DNA of 48,566 nucleotides. Origin: Thermoplasmata archaeon (lineage in GTDB: Archaea; Thermoplasmatota; Thermoplasmata; Lutacidiplasmatales; UBA184). The DNA lies in assembly GCA_021796385.1 (NCBI GenBank), contig JAJYXQ010000061.1, positions 4,529 through 53,094 on the forward strand. The letters are read 5' to 3'. This document shows positions 41,044 through 48,566 of this stretch, piece by piece; positions within the stretch are counted from its first letter, which is position 1; every line of letters starts with the position of its first letter. The notes under the pieces are model-generated. The model was not told the origin of the DNA, did no database searches, and saw only the letters and a program-made list of their open reading frames with translations. The translations under genes were made by a program, and so were the position numbers.

Positions 41044-41745
41044 TCACACCGAGAGGGCGACCAAGTCTCTTGCAGTCTCCTTGGGCTTGGTGATCATCGG
41101 CCAGTGACCGGCTTCGACGATGGTGTGGGGGCCTTCCAGCTTGCCCCATTTCCCGGCGACTATCTCGTCGACGGGGTCGCCGCTCTTCGAGCAGAAGATG
41201 TAGGCACTCTTGATCTGGGGGAAGGACGCGGAGAGGTCGATCGTGTCCGTGGCGTGCTTCAACGGCCAGGGAGTGGCGTGCGACATCATCCACCGACGGT
41301 CCGCACCCTGCACATCATTCCCGATGCGATCGATGATCTCCTTGGTGAGCGGGATCCCATGCGTCCCGGAGGGGACCGGACCGAACTCTCGCGTGGGATC
41401 GAAGCCTCCTTGGGGCCCCGTCTGGTTCTCGGGCCGGAAGGCGTCCAGATAGATCACCCGCCTAACCTTCTCCGGCACACGGTCCGCCACGGCTGCGGAG
41501 ACCTTGCCCGCAAAGCTGTGCCCGACGAGGACGAAGCCCTCGAGGTCGTTGAACCGTATCACGTTCAGGACATCTTCGATCGCGGTCTCCATCCCCACAT
41601 CCTTCGAATACAAGTGGACTCGGTCGCCCATCCCCGTCAAGGTGACGGGATAGGCACCATGCCCATCCTTTTGCAGGTGAGGGACCACCCTTTTCCACGC
41701 CCACGCCCCAAGCCAAGCCCCTGGGATCAGAACGAAATCAGTCAT
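41044..41745 (-). CDS. alpha/beta hydrolase (methylesterase-like)
   Basis: A 233-residue hydrolase. It starts MTDFVLIPGAWLGAWAWKRV (oxyanion region), with the nucleophile elbow GHSFAG in FVLVGHSFAGKVSAAVADRV, acid region CSKSGDPVDEIV and catalytic His in VEAGHWPMITKP. This layout resembles plant methylesterase and hydroxynitrile-lyase-like hydrolases and their bacterial counterparts. The substrate is unknown. The start ATG at 41745 is chosen because a TATA-like box sits 25 bases upstream; a longer frame to 41811 would contain that promoter. Confidence 0.88.
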   Translation of the reverse strand: MTDFVLIPGAWLGAWAWKRVVPHLQKDGHGAYPVTLTGMGDRVHLYSKDVGMETAIEDVLNVIRFNDLEGFVLVGHSFAGKVSAAVADRVPEKVRRVIYLDAFRPENQTGPQGGFDPTREFGPVPSGTHGIPLTKEIIDRIGNDVQGADRRWMMSHATPWPLKHATDTIDLSASFPQIKSAYIFCSKSGDPVDEIVAGKWGKLEGPHTIVEAGHWPMITKPKETARDLVALSV

Positions 41746-41765
41746 GACGTCGATGTCTCCCCGTG

Positions 41766-41773
41766 CGTATTTA
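41766..41773 (-). promoter_or_regulatory. TATA-like box of the alpha/beta hydrolase
   Basis: TAAATACG on the minus strand, 25 bases before the ATG at 41745; it lies inside the longer alternative reading frame and argues against it. Confidence 0.5.
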
Positions 41774-41915
41774 GCCATGCTCAAGCTCCGGTAGCGAAAG
41801 GTGCGAAACAAGAATTTCGTCTCACCGACGCGTGGACCTCGGGTCCACTAGGATGGGCGCAACGGACCCTGGCCCAAGGTAACGGACCAAGGTCTCTACG
41901 AAGAACTCTACCTTA

Positions 41916-42386
41916 CTATGGGGATCGTCGGACCACGGTGGCGAAAGCCCGCCGGGCAGCGGCCGCCATGTGAGATGGCATGCGGTAGTGGGAGAGTTCC
42001 GTGGGTAGTATCCAGCGGTAGGCGGTGTGCTCGTTCCGGTCGAGCCGGGGTTCCTTGGACCCGGTGACCTCGCACCGGTACGTGATGACCACGAAAGGAA
42101 TGGTGAGGGTGGGCGTCTTTCGCCAAGATGAGGTCCCCACGAAGATCGGGGGCCCGATCCGGGGTCGATATCCGGTTTCCTCGAGGACCTCCCTTCGCAG
42201 CGCCTGTTCCAAGGACTCCCCCTCTTCGACACCGCCCCCGGCCAAGTCCCATTGGCCGGCGTGCGGGGGACGCTGGCTGCGCTGGAGAATCAAGAGCTTC
42301 TCCCGTCTCAAGATCGCGGCCTTCACTCCGACCTGGGTCCAGAGGTATCGGGGGAATCCCTTGGGATCAACGCGCACATTCGGCAT
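41916..42386 (-). CDS. Nudix hydrolase
   Basis: A 156-residue enzyme hydrolysing nucleoside diphosphates linked to another group. The complete Nudix box is present: GGGVEEGESLEQALRREVLE followed by ETGY, i.e. G-x5-E-x7-REU-x-E-x-x-x-G with one residue difference in the spacing tail. The N-terminal WTQVGVKAAILRREKLLILQ and PHAGQWDLAGGGVEEGE fit 8-oxo-dGTP/ADP-ribose pyrophosphatase-like members. It is divergent from the creatininase-like gene with which it shares an AT-rich promoter centre. The substrate is not deducible. Confidence 0.92.
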   Translation of the reverse strand: MPNVRVDPKGFPRYLWTQVGVKAAILRREKLLILQRSQRPPHAGQWDLAGGGVEEGESLEQALRREVLEETGYRPRIGPPIFVGTSSWRKTPTLTIPFVVITYRCEVTGSKEPRLDRNEHTAYRWILPTELSHYRMPSHMAAAARRAFATVVRRSP

Positions 42387-42417
42387 GGTCCACGCTGTTC
42401 CGTACAGAACCGAAAGT

Positions 42418-42425
42418 TAGATAAT
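42418..42425. promoter_or_regulatory. shared TATA-like centre between Nudix and creatininase-like genes
   Basis: TAGATAAT (ATTATCTA on the other strand) lies about 32 bases before the plus-strand ATG at 42453 and 35 bases before the minus-strand ATG at 42386, so one box may drive both divergent genes. Confidence 0.4.
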
Positions 42426-42452
42426 GGCCCGGGGCATCGAACCCCTTTACCC

Positions 42453-43169
42453 ATGTCGCGTTCCCTTCTTTCCGATGTCGCTTCGAAGGACATCCCCGAC
42501 GCCGTCGGGCGTTTGCTCGTGATACCGATCGGGGCGCTCGAGGCGCACGGCCCCCACCTGCCCCTCGGGGCCGATCTGCTCCAGGCCGAGGCCACGGCCC
42601 GGGAGCTCGCTGAGCAGTATCCCTGCTTCGTGGCCCCTGGGGTCCCGTACGGGGTCTGCCCCGGTTCGCGAGTCTTTCCCGGTACGGTATCGCTCCAACC
42701 GTCCACCCTGGCCCGTCTCCTCGCCGATATCGGGGAAGAGTTCTACCGCATGGGATTCCGCCGGTTCCTCGTCGTTTCCGGGCACGGTGCCGCCGCGCAC
42801 ATGGCCGCGCTGCGGGACGGGATCGGGGATGTGGTTCGACGGCATCCCGAGGCCAAGGCCGCTGTGCTCTGCGATTATGAGTTCGTCTACGAACTGCGCG
42901 GCAAGGTTGCGCCATCCACGGATGGCCACGCCGGGCTCCTAGAGACCTCCCGGGTGATGGCCCTTTCCCCCGACCTTGTGGGAACCGAACGTCCGGTGGT
43001 CGACTATCGGGTCCACCGGTTCTCCGTCGGCGACCCCTCCCGGGAGGAGTGGCCCGAAAGCGTCATCGGGGACACCCATGGGGCTTCCGCCGATATCGGC
43101 CAGAAAATCCAGGCTCACGTCAGGAAGCGACTTCTCGAATCCGTGCAGGCCATCTTTGGGGGAAGCTGA
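42453..43169 (+). CDS. creatininase-family amidohydrolase
   Basis: A 238-residue metalloenzyme of the creatininase/FAPy-deformylase family. [24 protein letters not shown] carries the metal ligands Glu, His and Asp; [31 protein letters not shown] (usual form VNGHGGN, here altered) and [15 protein letters not shown] complete the pattern, and [15 protein letters not shown] matches the C-terminal end. Family members hydrolyse creatinine, FAPy intermediates or mycofactocin precursor peptides, so the substrate is open. Its stop shares one base with the uvrA start (TGATG). Confidence 0.88.
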   Translation: MSRSLLSDVASKDIPDAVGRLLVIPIGALEAHGPHLPLGADLLQAEATARELAEQYPCFVAPGVPYGVCPGSRVFPGTVSLQPSTLARLLADIGEEFYRMGFRRFLVVSGHGAAAHMAALRDGIGDVVRRHPEAKAAVLCDYEFVYELRGKVAPSTDGHAGLLETSRVMALSPDLVGTERPVVDYRVHRFSVGDPSREEWPESVIGDTHGASADIGQKIQAHVRKRLLESVQAIFGGS

Positions 43170-46021
43170 TGGTCGACCGAGGCATCGTGATCCGGGGTGC
43201 ACGGCAACACAATCTGAAGAACATCACCCTCGACCTGCCGCGGGACAAGCTCATCGTCATCACCGGCGTCAGCGGTTCCGGCAAGAGCTCGCTTGCGTTC
43301 GACACCCTCTACGCCGAGGGTCAGCGCCGGTACATCGAGAGCCTCTCGGCCTACGCCCGCCAGTTCCTGGGACAGATGGACAAGCCGGATGTGGACTTTG
43401 TGGAGGGGCTGTCTCCGACGATCGCCATCGAGCAGCGCAGCGGGAGCTCGAACCCCCGTTCGACGGTGGGCACGACCACGGAGATCCACGACTACCTGCG
43501 CTTGCTCTTTGCCCGGGTCGGCATCCCCCACTGCCCGACCCACGGTCTCGAGATCTCCCCCCAAGGGCTCGATGCCCTCCTGAAGTCCGTCCTCGATACC
43601 TATGCCGGTAAGTCCATCGACCTTCTCGCTCCCGTTGTCCGGGAGCGCAAGGGGGAGCACCGGGATATCCTCACCACCCTGGGGAAGGAGGGCTACACCC
43701 GGCTCGTGGTCGACGGCCTCGACGTCAAGTGGTCCAAGGACATCAACCTCGCCAAGATGAAGAAACACACCATCGAGGTGATCGTGGACAGCTTCGTCGT
43801 GTCCGAGGAGGAGCGCGAGCGGTTGGCCGAGGGCGTCGAGCTCTGCCAGAAGCTCTCGCCCGGTATCGTCGTCATCCGGAGCGACGGGAATCGGCGCCTC
43901 TATTCACTTTCCCGCTCGTGTCCGGTCTGCGGGTTCTCCCTCGGGGAGCTCGAGCCCAAGCTCTTCTCCTTCAACAATCCGGCGGGTGCCTGCCCCGAGT
44001 GCTCGGGCATCGGGGCCACATTGCACGCGGACCCTGACCTCATCATCCCGGACAAAGGAAAGAGCCTCTTCCGAGCCATCAACGTTTGGGGCCTCACCCC
44101 GGACTCTCCCGAGCTCCGCAAGTTTGCCGAGGAGCATGGCTACGACCCGAACCGCCCCGTCTCCGAGCTGGACGAGGCCGGTTGGAAGGAACTGCTCTAC
44201 GGATCGCGGGAAGCGCAACGGTCCCGGGGCCACTGGCACTGGTGGTCGGGCGGGTGGCGGGCGGAGGGACTGGTCGGCGCCGTCGAACGTCGTTGGCGGG
44301 AGACGAAGAGCGACGGAGCTCGCGAGTACTACATGGGGTTCATGAACTTCACCGAATGCCGCAGCTGCCACGGGCGGCGCCTGAAGCCCGAGGCGCTCGC
44401 CGTTACCTTCCGGGACAAGACCCTGGCGGACCTCTCGGCCCTGTCGGTAGAATCTGCGGCCTCCTTCTTCGAGAACCTCGTCCTGGACGAACGGGAGCGA
44501 ACGATCGTGGGCCAAGTGGTCAAGGAGATCAAGGCCCGGATCGGATTCCTCAACAACGTGGGGCTTGGGTACGTGACCCTCGACCGGGCCAGCCGTACCC
44601 TCTCGGGCGGGGAGGCGGAACGCATCGCCCTCGCCACCCAGATCGGGAGCGGGCTCGTGGGGGTGCTCTACATCCTCGATGAACCGTCGATCGGGCTCCA
44701 TGCCCGGGACCACGACCGCCTGCTCTTCACCTTGAAGAAGCTGCGGGACCTCGGGAACACCCTGCTCGTCGTCGAGCATGATGAGGCGACGATGCGGACC
44801 GCCGACTGGATCGTCGACATGGGACCCGGGCCCGGGGTCCACGGGGGGCAGGTGCTCTATAACGGTCCCTCAAGCGACATCGGTCGAGCGAAGAACTCGC
44901 TCACCGCGGACTACCTCATGGGCCGGCGGTCGATCCCGCTTCCGCTCCGTCGCGAACTCGGCAGCGGGCGTTGGCTCGAGGTCCATGGGGCCCGGGAGAA
45001 CAACCTGAAGAACATCACCGTCCGCTTCCCGCTCGGGACGTTCACCTGCGTGAGCGGGGTCTCCGGGAGCGGGAAGAGCACCCTCATGGAGGAGGTCCTC
45101 CACCGGGCGCTGCGCCGACACCTCGGGGTGGGCCGGGAGACCCCGGGAAAGCACGATTTCCTCACCGGCGTCGAGGCGATCGACCGGGTGTTCTTCATCG
45201 ACCAGTCCCCGATCGGCCGCACCCCCCGCTCGAACCCGGCGACGTACACGGGGATCTTCACCTCCATCCGAGAGCTCTTCGCGATGATGCCGGAGGCCCG
45301 GGCCCGGGGCTATCGACCGGGCCGGTTCTCCTTCAATGTGGCGGGGGGTCGGTGCGACACGTGCGAGGGGGACGGCGTCATCCGATACGAGATGCATTTC
45401 CTCCCTGACGTGTACGTGGCGTGCGGTGCTTGCAAGGGACTGCGGTTCAACGAGGAGACCCTTCAGGTCCGCTATAAGGGGCGTTCGATCGCCGATGTGC
45501 TCGACATGACGGTGGAGGAGGCGCTCGAGTTCTTCTCGGCCCATCCCCGGATCGCCTCCCGCCTGAAGCTGCTGTCCGAGGTCGGGCTCGGATACATCAA
45601 GCTCGGCCAGGGCGCTACGACCCTCTCCGGGGGCGAGGCACAACGGATCAAGATCGCCTTCGAGCTCTCTCGGACCCCCACGGGGAAGACGCTCTACCTC
45701 CTGGACGAGCCGACCACCGGACTCCACTTCGACGATGTGCGGCGGCTCCTCGAGGTGCTCTTCCGCCTGCGCTCCGGAGGGAACACCGTGATCGTCATCG
45801 AGCACAACATGGACGTGCTCAAGAGCGCCGATTACCTCATCGACCTAGGTCCCGAAGGCGGGGACCGGGGAGGGGAGTTGGTCGCCGTGGGAACACCCGA
45901 GGAAGTGGCCCGGAACCCGCGGTCGTACACCGGCGCCTACCTCCGCAAGCACCTCGGTGCACGAGCCGGGGCCGTTCCGTCACCCGCGGCCCCCACCAAG
46001 TCTCCCGCCGCTGCCGCGTAG
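43169..46021 (+). CDS. uvrA: excinuclease ABC subunit A
   Basis: A 950-residue ABC ATPase that recognises DNA damage in nucleotide excision repair. Two Walker A motifs ([12 protein letters not shown] and [13 protein letters not shown]), two signature/Walker B regions ([19 protein letters not shown] and [20 protein letters not shown], then [14 protein letters not shown]), the long UvrB-binding and insertion domains, and zinc modules with [30 protein letters not shown] and CDTCEGDG / CGACKG. Length is normal (E. coli 940). Bacterial-type nucleotide excision repair occurs in only some archaea, so a bacterial origin is likely. The ATG at 43169 overlaps the upstream stop. uvrC follows 16 bases later; uvrB is not in the window. 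Confidence 0.97.
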   Translation: MVDRGIVIRGARQHNLKNITLDLPRDKLIVITGVSGSGKSSLAFDTLYAEGQRRYIESLSAYARQFLGQMDKPDVDFVEGLSPTIAIEQRSGSSNPRSTVGTTTEIHDYLRLLFARVGIPHCPTHGLEISPQGLDALLKSVLDTYAGKSIDLLAPVVRERKGEHRDILTTLGKEGYTRLVVDGLDVKWSKDINLAKMKKHTIEVIVDSFVVSEEERERLAEGVELCQKLSPGIVVIRSDGNRRLYSLSRSCPVCGFSLGELEPKLFSFNNPAGACPECSGIGATLHADPDLIIPDKGKSLFRAINVWGLTPDSPELRKFAEEHGYDPNRPVSELDEAGWKELLYGSREAQRSRGHWHWWSGGWRAEGLVGAVERRWRETKSDGAREYYMGFMNFTECRSCHGRRLKPEALAVTFRDKTLADLSALSVESAASFFENLVLDERERTIVGQVVKEIKARIGFLNNVGLGYVTLDRASRTLSGGEAERIALATQIGSGLVGVLYILDEPSIGLHARDHDRLLFTLKKLRDLGNTLLVVEHDEATMRTADWIVDMGPGPGVHGGQVLYNGPSSDIGRAKNSLTADYLMGRRSIPLPLRRELGSGRWLEVHGARENNLKNITVRFPLGTFTCVSGVSGSGKSTLMEEVLHRALRRHLGVGRETPGKHDFLTGVEAIDRVFFIDQSPIGRTPRSNPATYTGIFTSIRELFAMMPEARARGYRPGRFSFNVAGGRCDTCEGDGVIRYEMHFLPDVYVACGACKGLRFNEETLQVRYKGRSIADVLDMTVEEALEFFSAHPRIASRLKLLSEVGLGYIKLGQGATTLSGGEAQRIKIAFELSRTPTGKTLYLLDEPTTGLHFDDVRRLLEVLFRLRSGGNTVIVIEHNMDVLKSADYLIDLGPEGGDRGGELVAVGTPEEVARNPRSYTGAYLRKHLGARAGAVPSPAAPTKSPAAAA

Positions 46022-46037
46022 GCTGCGCGGACACACT

Positions 46038-47672
46038 ATGGCCGACACCTTCCCCGCTCCTGCCACACCGGGAGTCTATCTTTTCCGGGGACGCGAGGGC
46101 GAAGTGCTCTACGTCGGGAAGTCGACGAACCTGAAGCGCCGCGTCCTCGACCACCTCCATGTGCGGGTGGAGAAGGACGCGTACCTCGTGGAGAGCTACG
46201 CGCGCGTGGAGTTCGTCCCGACGCACAGCGAACGGGAGGCGCTCCTACTCGAAGCGAACCTGATCCGGGAACACCGGCCCCGGTACAACGTTCTGCTCAA
46301 GGACGACCGGTCGTACCCCTACATCCAAGTCACCACCGGTGAAGCGTTCCCCAGGATCTCACTGGTCCGCCGGCCCCGGAGGTCGCGCAAGGCCACGCTC
46401 TTCGGGCCCTACACGAGCGCCCGGGAAGCGCGCAGCCTCGTCTGGGTCCTCGAGGACGCCTTCCACACCCGACGCTGCGTCCGTCTCCCCAAGCGGGAGT
46501 GCATCTACTACCACATGGGTCTTTGCCCGGCTCCCTGCACTGGGAAGATCTCCCCGGAAGCGTACGGGGAGCAGGTACGCCGGGCGATCCTGGTCCTCCA
46601 AGGCCGGAAGGGCGAGGTGATGCGACAGCTCGAGGAGGACATGCGGCGGTCCGCGGAGCGCCAGGAGTTCGAACGGGCCATCCTGCTCCGGGACGCCATG
46701 GCGGCGGTCGGGAACTTCAAGGAGCGGCAGCGGGTTTCGAGTCCGGGGAAGGAGAACATGGACATCCTCGCCCTGAGCTTTCCCCGGGAGACCGCAACAG
46801 GGACCGCCACGGTCGCGCTCCTCCGGGTCCGGGATGGCCAGGTGGTGGGGGCGGAGCCCCATGCGCTCACCCTCCCGGTCGAGGACACCCCGGGCGATGG
46901 GGAGATCCTGTCGAACTACATCCTTCAGGATTACTCCCGGCGAAGCTCTCTCGGATCGGTGCTCTACGTCCCGCCGCTGGGAGAACAGGACCGGCAGGAC
47001 CTCAAGGAGGCGACGGACCTCTTGCTCGCCGAACGCGGGGTGGAGACCTGGATCGCCGAGCGGGGCCGGCCCAAAGCGCTCCTCGAGCTCGCCCACAAGG
47101 CCGCCGAGACGTACCCCCATGTCCGGGGGGATGGTCCACTTCATGGGGGGGCCGCGGCCGCGCTCCAGCGGCTCCTTTCGCTCCGGGCTCCCCCGGATCA
47201 CATCGAGGGGATCGACATCTCGATCCTCCAGGGAGTGGAAGCCGTCGGATCGCTCGTCGTCTTCCGGGGCGGGCGGCCCGCGAAGGACGAGTACCGCCGG
47301 TTCCGGATCCGGGAGGTGGAAGGCATGAACGATTTCGCCATGGTACACGAGGTGGTCCTCCGAAGGTTCCGCCGGCTCCAGGCGGAAGCCAAGGAGCTTC
47401 CCGACCTCCTCCTCATCGACGGCGGGGCCGGACAGGTCTCGAGCGCCTATGGCGCCCTGTCCGAACTCCATCTCGAAGAGGATGTCCCTCTCATAGGCCT
47501 CGCCAAGAAGGAGGAGGAGATCTACCGTCCCGGTGCGTCCGTGCCGCTCCGGCCCGAGCGGAACTCCCCGGCGATGCTACTCCTTAGGCACGTGCGCGAC
47601 GAATCCCACCGGTTCGCCGTCACCTATCACCGGAAACGGCGGCAGATGGCCCTCCGGGAGGAACTACAATAG
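46038..47672 (+). CDS. uvrC: excinuclease ABC subunit C without the C-terminal helix-hairpin-helix domain
   Basis: A 544-residue dual-incision nuclease subunit. The N-terminal GIY-YIG part is intact (GVYLFRGREGEVLYVGKSTN, LKRRVLDHL; then NVLLKDDRSYPYIQVT). A Cys cluster (CIYYHMGLCPAPCTG) and UVR helix (EVMRQLEEDMRRSAERQEFE) follow. The RNase H-like nuclease part has EGIDISILQGVEAVGSLVVF, LLLIDGGAGQVSSA and RDESHRFAVTYHRKRR. The protein stops right after LREELQ, where other UvrC proteins go on with about 60 residues holding two helix-hairpin-helix motifs (as in 'IPGIGPKRR'). No such coding sequence is seen in the next 200 bases in any frame. It is 16 bases downstream of uvrA. Confidence 0.95.
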   Translation: MADTFPAPATPGVYLFRGREGEVLYVGKSTNLKRRVLDHLHVRVEKDAYLVESYARVEFVPTHSEREALLLEANLIREHRPRYNVLLKDDRSYPYIQVTTGEAFPRISLVRRPRRSRKATLFGPYTSAREARSLVWVLEDAFHTRRCVRLPKRECIYYHMGLCPAPCTGKISPEAYGEQVRRAILVLQGRKGEVMRQLEEDMRRSAERQEFERAILLRDAMAAVGNFKERQRVSSPGKENMDILALSFPRETATGTATVALLRVRDGQVVGAEPHALTLPVEDTPGDGEILSNYILQDYSRRSSLGSVLYVPPLGEQDRQDLKEATDLLLAERGVETWIAERGRPKALLELAHKAAETYPHVRGDGPLHGGAAAALQRLLSLRAPPDHIEGIDISILQGVEAVGSLVVFRGGRPAKDEYRRFRIREVEGMNDFAMVHEVVLRRFRRLQAEAKELPDLLLIDGGAGQVSSAYGALSELHLEEDVPLIGLAKKEEEIYRPGASVPLRPERNSPAMLLLRHVRDESHRFAVTYHRKRRQMALREELQ

Positions 47673-47719
47673 CCATCACCGGAGAGGGATGGCGGACCCG
47701 GGAGCTTCAAATCTCCTTT

Positions 47720-47737
47720 GTATTTACCCAAAAATAC
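47720..47737. terminator. small hairpin after uvrC (possible terminator or operator)
   Basis: GTATTT / AAATAC form a perfect 6-base inverted repeat with a 6-base loop, 48 bases after the uvrC stop in an AT-rich stretch that stands out against the high-GC surroundings. It may mark the end of the uvrA-uvrC transcript or a binding site. Confidence 0.35.
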
Positions 47738-47892
47738 GCATCGGGGGCTCAAAATGTGTTTCTACCACCACATGGTTAGCAATTCCACTACGGTATCTGA
47801 TGTGGGCGGGCAGGAAGGATGGGCACAGGCCACCAGTCTCCCTTCGGCTCACCGGACCGTTCCCCGACCGTACCAGACCAACTTCCGCTAAC

Positions 47893-48566
47893 ATGACCCC
47901 GAAGCCAAAAAACCCATCCGCGGCGCGCGGAGCGCCCCAGTGCGGCCCATGCCCGACGGTCCGGTTCCAAGCCCGGTTCAAGCCCGATTGCTGCTTGCCC
48001 ACGGCTTTGGCGGCGGCGTATCCCGGGCTGGTGGTGAGCGTCCTCGGGGTCCTCCCCGGGAGCGATGGAAAAGTCCTCCACGACATCGAGGTCGAAGGAG
48101 TCATCGTCAACGACATCACCGAAAAGATAGACTCCTACTTCCCGAACGTCACACCCGAGGTCCTCGAGAAGGGCCCGGGGCGCACCATCTACCGGGTCCG
48201 AGTCCACCCGTGCGCGCTCTTCGAACTCTTCCAAGCCCATGGGTTGCCCCCGAACTTCCCCATCCGTCACCACGGGGAGAGCACCGTCTTCAGCGTGACA
48301 GCGCCCCGCCCGGCGATCCTGCGCTTCTACCAGGCACTGCGGAAGCGGGCCTCCCGCCTCTCGATCGCCACCGTCCCGTCCGGATACCGCCCCTACGGCC
48401 TCCGGATGCTCACCCCGAAACAGCTGGAGGTCTACCTCTTCGCCCGGGCTTCGGGCTATTGGGACCTGCCCCGGCAGATACGGCTGAAGGACATGGCGTT
48501 CATGCTCGGTGTATCCATCTCCTCCCTCTCGGAACTCCTCGCCACGATCGAGCACAAGATCCTCCA
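47893..48566 (+). CDS. HTH_10 (Bat-like) regulator, cut by the window edge
   Basis: A 224-codon partial frame. The last 50 residues seen are an HTH_10 domain: LTPKQLEVYLFARASGYWDL, PRQIRLKDMAFMLGVSISSL, SELLATIEHKIL, continuing past the edge. The N-terminal region begins MTPKPKNPSAARGAPQCGPC and has RFKPDCCLPTALAAAYPGLV, a Cys-Cys pattern comparable with the regulator at 36593-37324. The middle has VHPCALFELFQAHGLPPNFP. The start (ATG at 47893) is the first ATG before the conserved part; an upstream start is not excluded. The minus-strand frames over the same bases are shadows. Confidence 0.8.
   Translation, partial: MTPKPKNPSAARGAPQCGPCPTVRFQARFKPDCCLPTALAAAYPGLVVSVLGVLPGSDGKVLHDIEVEGVIVNDITEKIDSYFPNVTPEVLEKGPGRTIYRVRVHPCALFELFQAHGLPPNFPIRHHGESTVFSVTAPRPAILRFYQALRKRASRLSIATVPSGYRPYGLRMLTPKQLEVYLFARASGYWDLPRQIRLKDMAFMLGVSISSLSELLATIEHKIL

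Noticed and set aside
47788-48555. 255-codon minus-strand frame at the right edge
   Set aside because: The opposite strand encodes a clear HTH_10 regulator over the same bases; the minus frame is acidic low-complexity sequence with no motif.
1-48566. tRNA, rRNA or insertion sequence
   Set aside because: Intergenic regions were read for T-loop-like GTTC-AATC segments, conserved SRP/RNase P segments and transposase motifs; none was convincing.

Overview
The window reads as chromosome of a high-GC archaeon of the Thermoplasmatota lineage, probably aerobic or facultatively aerobic. The supporting signs are archaeal information genes (a GINS replication factor, RNase Z, a PAC2 protein), three regulators ending in an HTH_10 (bacterioopsin-activator type) domain, many genes whose TATA-like box lies 23-33 bases before the start codon (leaderless transcription), and large secreted proteins carrying 'ESGLPSGTNW' repeats. 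Bacterial-type genes (uvrA, uvrC, citrate synthase, a protoporphyrinogen-oxidase-like gene) are mixed in. I saw no rRNA, tRNA, CRISPR array or insertion sequence.

Layout. 1-1900 (minus): left-truncated secreted protein with a lysozyme/transglycosylase-like N-terminal part and PKD/Ig-like repeats. 2087-6182 (plus): GINS, rnz, hutI and gltA, tightly packed. 6710-8955 (plus): two exported proteins, a glutamic (G1) peptidase and a membrane-anchored blue copper protein. 9124-11720: a divergent GNAT acetyltransferase, then hemC-hemE. 11777-14209: PAC2 protein, a structured intergenic region, a 13-codon cysteine-rich mini-ORF, an HTH_10 regulator and a DUF488 protein. 14234-17401 (minus): NDH-2-type dehydrogenase, two hemerythrin-like proteins and a 98-residue protein with its own promoter. 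17607-25031 (minus): a compact ten-gene group 3b [NiFe]-hydrogenase operon. It has the hydB-hydG-hydD-hydA order, with a cyclic-nucleotide-binding-domain protein inserted after hydB, followed by a maturation protease, a HypA-like protein without the zinc domain, HypC, an EamA transporter and a conserved hydrogenase-linked protein. 25353-27705 (plus): AhbD-like radical SAM/SPASM protein and a YcaQ-type DNA glycosylase. 28093-33990 (plus): giant beta-propeller surface protein, ferrochelatase and protoporphyrinogen/coproporphyrinogen oxidase. 34044-34867: a Cas4-like nuclease with internal membrane segments, split over two frames. 34958-42386 (minus): formate-tetrahydrofolate ligase, an HTH_10 regulator, an MMPL exporter with a MaoC hydratase, an alpha/beta hydrolase and a Nudix hydrolase. 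42453-47672 (plus): creatininase-like amidohydrolase, uvrA and a short uvrC. 47893-end: a third HTH_10 regulator, cut by the window edge.

How it fits together. Heme genes in two places (hemC, hemE; hemH, hemY), with an AhbD-like radical SAM enzyme nearby, point to cytochrome synthesis. The blue copper protein and NDH-2 are consistent with an electron-transport chain. The soluble hydrogenase would exchange electrons between NAD(P)H and hydrogen or sulfur compounds. Hemerythrin-like proteins fit oxygen or NO handling. The most noteworthy items are the membrane-segmented split Cas4-like nuclease, the HypA without a zinc finger in an operon lacking hypB/D/E/F, the HypB-like CxxCGC mini-ORF, the uvrC without its helix-hairpin-helix end, the archaeal G1 peptidase, and structured non-coding DNA at 12681-12757 and 27731-27981.
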